Under the pieces are notes generated by a model. The model saw only the letters and a program-made list of their open reading frames with translations. It searched no databases and was not told where the DNA came from. This document shows, in pieces, positions 6,544-9,173 of a stretch of 9,173 nt of DNA (its first letter is position 1; each line of letters opens with the position of its first letter). The translations under genes were made by a program, and so were the position numbers. The stretch is from NCBI GenBank assembly GCA_947447815.1, contig CANFLJ010000048.1, positions 1-9,173 of the forward strand. The letters run 5' to 3'. Source of the stretch: Chitinophagaceae bacterium. Its GTDB lineage: Bacteria; Bacteroidota; Bacteroidia; Chitinophagales; Chitinophagaceae.

Positions 6544-8010
6544 ATGAGATTGCGGAAGGTATTTGCCACAATTTTTGCTTTTATAGGTTTCTATTCCAGC
6601 GCGCAGAATTATCATGCGCTGGCAGGCTCTCCTTATGCAGGCACCGAAAGTATTTTTCACAATCCTGCAAGCTCTCTCAATCAGGCTTTTAGCTGGGATG
6701 TTACTTTGTTTGCTGCACAGGCTACCATGGCCAACAATGCCTTTGTAATGAAAAACGCTTCCTTCCAGTCGCTCAGCTACAATTCTCCTGCTTATCACAG
6801 TGCAAAAGTGGCACTTACCAATGGTTTTACCGACAGATCCCTGCATGCCAATGCCGATATCAGTGCACTCAATTTCAGAATTAAGCTAAACAATAAAAGC
6901 GCTTTTGCTTTTGGTATCCGGGGCCGTGCTTTTGCGCATGCTTATACCAGTCCTTTTATATATTACGATACTATTACCTCTCTCAAAAGCTGGGCCAATC
7001 TCAATAAGAATATCCCTAGTTTCGAAGCCAGTGCTACCCATTCCGGATGGATAGAAGCCAACTTTAATTATTCCAGAATATACAAAGATGATGACGAAAA
7101 ACGCATCACCTGGGGGGCTACCCTTACCGTCATGAAAGGCTTATCCGGTGTCGAGTTCAATCCTCGTGCCATGACCTATGCCAAAGCATACAATGGCAAC
7201 AATGTGCCTTATTATTTTATCAATGGGGGCAACTTCTCTTATCGCTATACCAACAACTATGATTTGTACGATACCAATCAAACTCCTCGTAGCAATATCA
7301 ATACTATCTTAGGTAGTTCCCTTTCTTCCTTTGCTATCAGTTTTGGGGTAGAGTATACCCTCAAGAGTGCTTATACCAGCACCTTCACCTCCTGGGGTAG
7401 TCCCGATTGGAAGGCTAAGGATTACGACTGGAAGTTTGGTGCAGCCATTCTCGATTTAGGAACCAACTATTATGCTTTTGGAAAAGATGCGGCTGAAAAA
7501 AGTATCCCTTCCGGATTCTTAAACGATACTGTTATCACGCATTACAATCTTATTAAAACAGATCGCCTCAGGGATACCCTCTTACATTCTTATACCAAAA
7601 CGGATTATTATCAGGGCGATTTTTCTATCTCCAATCCCACCCGTTTAGTACTGTCGGCAGACAAGAACTTGGGACATAACTTTTACGTAAATGGAGAGCT
7701 CACCATTTCTTTCTTTTCTAGCCAGGCACAGTCCAGAGCCCGTACCAGAGAAATCAATCTGCTATTGCTTACCCCAAGATGGGAAACCAAGGGATTAGGC
7801 CTGTATTTCCCTATGCAACTCAATACCGAAATGCAGTGCTGGATAGGTACCGCCGTAAAGCTCGGCCCATTGTTGATAGGCCTGCACAGTATCGACTTCT
7901 TCAACTGGTTTAGCAAAGGCAATCATCAGTTAAATGGCGGCGGCTACATCATGCTCAGCATCCATCCATTTGGAAGAGACAAAGAAGCCGACGAATGCCC
8001 TTCTTATTAA
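6544..8010 (+). CDS. DUF5723-like outer-membrane beta-barrel protein
   Basis: This 488-residue protein has a clear Sec signal peptide: a basic start (M-R-L-R-K), a hydrophobic core (residues 6-17) and a cleavage site after S-S-A at 18-20, leaving Gln21 as the first mature residue. The mature start, with S-P-Y-A-G then I-F-H-N-P-A-S-S-L, matches the N-terminal plug-and-first-strand region of Bacteroidota proteins annotated as DUF5723. The rest alternates aromatic-rich amphipathic strands with polar loops, as expected of a barrel, and a likely last strand reads G-G-Y-I-M-L-S-I-H-P-F near the end. About ten polar residues follow that strand, so it is not the strict C-terminal aromatic ending of classical porins. 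The function of the family is unknown. The ATG is fixed by the signal peptide; 99 bp separate it from the aminotransferase, with no convincing promoter box. Confidence 0.8.
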   Translation: MRLRKVFATIFAFIGFYSSAQNYHALAGSPYAGTESIFHNPASSLNQAFSWDVTLFAAQATMANNAFVMKNASFQSLSYNSPAYHSAKVALTNGFTDRSLHANADISALNFRIKLNNKSAFAFGIRGRAFAHAYTSPFIYYDTITSLKSWANLNKNIPSFEASATHSGWIEANFNYSRIYKDDDEKRITWGATLTVMKGLSGVEFNPRAMTYAKAYNGNNVPYYFINGGNFSYRYTNNYDLYDTNQTPRSNINTILGSSLSSFAISFGVEYTLKSAYTSTFTSWGSPDWKAKDYDWKFGAAILDLGTNYYAFGKDAAEKSIPSGFLNDTVITHYNLIKTDRLRDTLLHSYTKTDYYQGDFSISNPTRLVLSADKNLGHNFYVNGELTISFFSSQAQSRARTREINLLLLTPRWETKGLGLYFPMQLNTEMQCWIGTAVKLGPLLIGLHSIDFFNWFSKGNHQLNGGGYIMLSIHPFGRDKEADECPSY

Positions 8011-8257
8011 TGAGCTAATGTTATAATGTACTGATTAGCTAATGAATACCATTAACAGCAAAGTGCCAATTATAAATTAAAAATAAATTCAGCTCAATTT
8101 AAAGCTGATTATTGGATTTACTTTTCCTCACTGTATTTGAATTCTTTTTACTTTGATTTTGGGCGTTCCGCTGAGGCGAGGTAAATTTCTTGTAGATTGA
8201 TTAGTAAAATGGTTTATTCATCATATTTTATCTAATGAAACATCCTTTCTGGTATAT
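8011..8257. other. Gene-free stretch after the DUF5723-like gene
   Basis: No reading frame of interest is seen here. The stretch contains the AGCTAATG pair, a 6-bp inverted repeat TCAGCT/AGCTGA with an 8-nt loop (8089-8108) that has no T-run close behind it, and a local GC-rich word GGGCGTTCCGCTGAGGCGAG at 8161-8180 in otherwise AT-rich DNA. Confidence 0.5.
8013..8044. repeat. Direct repeat AGCTAATG, two copies
   Basis: AGCTAATG occurs at 8013-8020 and 8037-8044, 24 bp apart, right after the stop codon of the DUF5723-like gene. It is a short word repeat of the same general kind as those at 3825 and 5075. Confidence 0.45.
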
Positions 8258-8341
8258 CAAACATATTTGAAGGTACATTGGTGTCATTTAAAGACATGTT
8301 AGTGTTGTTTGAAGCTTCTCTGATGGCACTTGAACCCATAA
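8258..8341 (+). repeat. Diverged left part of the 21-bp-period array (about four units)
   Basis: Units beginning at 8258, 8279, 8300 and 8321 are 21 bp each and share the T-T-T/G-A-A core at the same place as the clear array to the right. The open frame through them reads S-N-I-F-E-G-T, L-V-S-F-K-D-M, L-V-L-F-E-A-S, L-M-A-L-E-P-I, again heptads with hydrophobic residues at fixed positions. This frame stops at 8362-8364 and is in a different phase (frame 1) from the right array (frame 2). The unit start offset is 106 bp, that is five units plus one base, which suggests one array interrupted by a single-base shift. Individual units match the consensus only about half-way, so the membership is an inference. 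Confidence 0.5.
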
Positions 8342-8383
8342 ACTTTCAATTTTTTGTAACTTAGTAACGAATATGATAAACTC

Positions 8384-8617
8384 TTGAGTAGTTTTAGTCC
8401 ATTTACTAGTGGTTTAAGGCTGCTCATGAGTGATGTTAAGGATCTGATGAGCAGTTTTAAGGTACTTGTGAGGCACTTAAGTTTATTTAGTAGTAGTTTA
8501 AGTCTTCTGATGAGTGATTTTAAGCATCTCTGCAGTGATTTCAGGGATCTCAGTAGTGATTTCAGGGTACTGATGAGTGGTTTAAAGGATGAGATGATTG
8601 GCAGATTAGTGGATTAA
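8384..8617 (+). CDS. Candidate small heptad-repeat protein encoded by the 21-bp array
   Basis: The frame from a TTG at 8384 to the TAA at 8615-8617 encodes 77 residues, almost all in seven-residue repeats such as M-S-D-V-K-D-L, M-S-S-F-K-V-L, M-S-D-F-K-H-L, C-S-D-F-R-D-L and M-S-G-L-K-D-E. Hydrophobic residues (F, L or V, and then L or M) recur at a 3/4 spacing, as in an amphipathic or coiled-coil helix. Codons for the conserved Leu vary at the third base (CTG, CTC, CTT) and F varies between TTT and TTC, which hints at selection on the protein. Against this, an open frame is expected for any array whose period is a multiple of three, there is no ATG at the head, and no promoter box or leader is seen. 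The frame is open leftward only to the stop at 8357-8359; an internal ATG lies at 8426. I do not recognise a family. It could equally be a non-coding minisatellite or the decayed end of a longer gene. Confidence 0.3.
   Translation: MSSFSPFTSGLRLLMSDVKDLMSSFKVLVRHLSLFSSSLSLLMSDFKHLCSDFRDLSSDFRVLMSGLKDEMIGRLVD
8385..8594 (+). repeat. 21-bp tandem array, ten units
   Basis: Ten contiguous units of exactly 21 bp start at 8385, 8406, 8427, 8448, 8469, 8490, 8511, 8532, 8553 and 8574. Positions A3, G4, T10 and A12 are the same in all ten, and the consensus core is AGTGATTTTAAGGATCTG. Units differ from each other by roughly a quarter to a third of positions, with no insertions or deletions, so the array is old but its length phase is kept. 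The next 21 bp (8595-8615) still start with TGA but then lose the pattern. There are no unique spacers, so it is not a CRISPR array. The period equals two turns of B-DNA and also seven codons. Confidence 0.92.
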
Positions 8618-8636
8618 CGAATAAAATCCTTCAACC

Positions 8637-8862
8637 TTAGTGTTTAAATAAGTTATACCCTATTGCAATAGCACAGATTACCCATATGATATCGGCGGCA
8701 ATACCTGCCCATAAGGAATACCCTATTTTCTTGATGCCTACACTGCCATAGTAGAGGGCTATACTATAGAAAGTAGTATTGGAACTACCCAATAATCAGT
8801 AGCAACTGGATCAGGGAACTTCCGAATTTATCATCTTTATAAATAAAAGCATTGATGTTAAC
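8637..8862 (-). pseudogene. C-terminal remnant of a nucleoside-recognition (Gate/SpmB-like) membrane protein gene
   Basis: On the minus strand, 8789-8637 reads G-S-S-N-T-T-F-Y-S-I-A-L-Y-Y-G-S-V-G-I-K-K, then a hydrophobic tail ending N-L-F-K-H and a stop at 8639-8637. The G-S-S-x-T-T-F-Y and Y-Y-G-S-V-G-I-K-K motifs are those of the C-terminal end of the nucleoside-recognition/Gate domain of SpmB-type inner-membrane proteins. Homology continues upstream at 8862-8791 in another frame (I-N-A-F-I-Y-K-D-D-K-F-G and S-L-I-Q-L-L-L-I-I). Joining the two parts needs removal of one G from the GGG at 8790-8788. An in-frame TAA (8865-8863) closes the upstream part, and nothing further is recognisable. 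Only about 74 residues remain of a protein normally several times longer, so the gene is dead. The break point sits next to the promoter of the toxin gene on the other strand. Confidence 0.8.
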
Positions 8863-8870
8863 TTAAAAGT

Positions 8871-8878
8871 TATCTTTG
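8871..8878 (+). promoter_or_regulatory. -7 box of the toxin gene
   Basis: TATCTTTG is an exact TAnnTTTG match. A TTG at 8852-8854 is 16 bp upstream, slightly short of the usual spacing. The box ends 4 nt before the GTG start, so a transcript would begin at or near the start codon and have practically no leader. Confidence 0.45.
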
Positions 8879-8882
8879 TTTT

Positions 8883-9173
8883 GTGAATCAAGATAGAAAG
8901 ATCATATTTTATGGGAAGTACTTTATGGAGTTTTATATACTTCAAACACTGAAAGTACAAGAGAAGATTGATTTTGTATTGAAAATTGTAAGGACAGTAG
9001 AGCGGATTCCCAAAACCTATTTTAAACACTTAACAGGTACCGAAGGCACTTACGAAATAAGGATAGATAGCGAAGGAAATATCTTTAGAATATTTTGTTG
9101 TTTTGATGAGGGAAATCTGGTTATACTATTTAATAGTTTTCACAAAAAGACACCCAAAACACCTTCAAAAGAA
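8883..9173 (+). CDS. RelE/HigB-family toxin (phage Gp49-like), cut by window edge
   Basis: From a GTG at 8883 there are 97 open codons to the right edge with no stop. The sequence fits the Gp49-like branch of the RelE/ParE toxin superfamily: a first strand R-K-I-I-F-Y (5-10), then helices with K-V-Q-E-K-I-D-F-V-L (24-33), the motif Y-F-K-H-L-T-G (46-52), the strand Y-E-I-R (57-60), R-I-F-C-C-F-D (69-75), and L-V-I-L-F-N-S-F-H-K-K-T-P-K-T-P (79-94). Members of this family are ribosome-dependent mRNA endonucleases, usually encoded first in the operon with an HTH antitoxin directly after. The antitoxin is expected just beyond 9173 but is not visible here. Only a few C-terminal residues seem to be missing. 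The GTG is preferred because a start at the ATG 8925 would delete the first strand of the fold; the in-frame stop at 8859-8861 excludes starts further upstream. It borders a pseudogene and a repeat array, which fits an acquired module. Confidence 0.85.
   Translation, partial: MNQDRKIIFYGKYFMEFYILQTLKVQEKIDFVLKIVRTVERIPKTYFKHLTGTEGTYEIRIDSEGNIFRIFCCFDEGNLVILFNSFHKKTPKTPSKE

Noticed and set aside
8089..8108. TCAGCT/AGCTGA hairpin as a terminator for the DUF5723-like gene
   Set aside because: The stem is only 6 bp with an 8-nt loop and is not followed by a T-run, so termination activity cannot be supported.
8258..8594. CRISPR array
   Set aside because: The repeats are contiguous 21-bp units without unique spacers, the copies are diverged, and no cas genes are near.
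8811..9029. 72-codon minus-strand open frame
   Set aside because: It lies antisense to the well-supported toxin gene and shows no domain features; the plus-strand frame has clear RelE-family motifs.

Overview
The window looks like chromosomal DNA from a Bacteroidota species, probably Chitinophagaceae or a close relative (family placement is inference). The base composition is AT-rich and clear Shine-Dalgarno sequences are rare. Several genes are preceded by the Bacteroidota-type -7 box TAnnTTTG. The proteins include types typical of the phylum: a beta-helix lipoprotein, a DUF5723-like outer-membrane protein, and a GpmI-type phosphoglycerate mutase.

Layout. (1) 1-128, minus: the first 42 codons of an MFS transporter cut by the left edge. 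(2) 129-305: a divergent promoter region with the best promoter of the window (254-283). (3) 306-1697, plus: a lipoprotein with a predicted right-handed beta-helix. (4) 1759-3282, plus: gpmI, with a perfect inverted repeat (1712-1729) lying on its promoter region. (5) 3284-3364: two hairpins, the second a bidirectional terminator shared with the convergent mscL (3385-3765, minus). (6) 3766-4192: no gene; chained inverted repeats and short repeated words. (7) 4193-5065, plus: an EamA/DMT transporter with a TTG start. (8) 5066-5250: word repeats and a TAnnTTTG box. (9) 5251-6444, plus: a class I/II PLP aminotransferase. (10) 6544-8010, plus: a DUF5723-like envelope protein.

The last 1.16 kb (8011-9173) is different in character and looks like an accessory region. 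It holds a decayed 21-bp-period array (8258-8341) and a clearer ten-unit 21-bp tandem array (8385-8594). One open frame of the clearer array reads as heptads of the type M-S-D-F-K-D-L. Next comes the C-terminal remnant of a nucleoside-recognition (Gate/SpmB-like) gene on the minus strand, with a frameshift. Directly abutting the remnant is a RelE/HigB (Gp49-like) toxin gene running off the right edge, whose antitoxin would be expected just outside.

Functionally, the genes from 1 to 8010 look like ordinary housekeeping and envelope genes in separate transcription units: glycolysis (gpmI), osmotic safety valve (mscL), metabolite transport and transamination, and cell-envelope proteins. No single pathway unites them. 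The heptad array and the toxin/pseudogene junction deserve the closest look.
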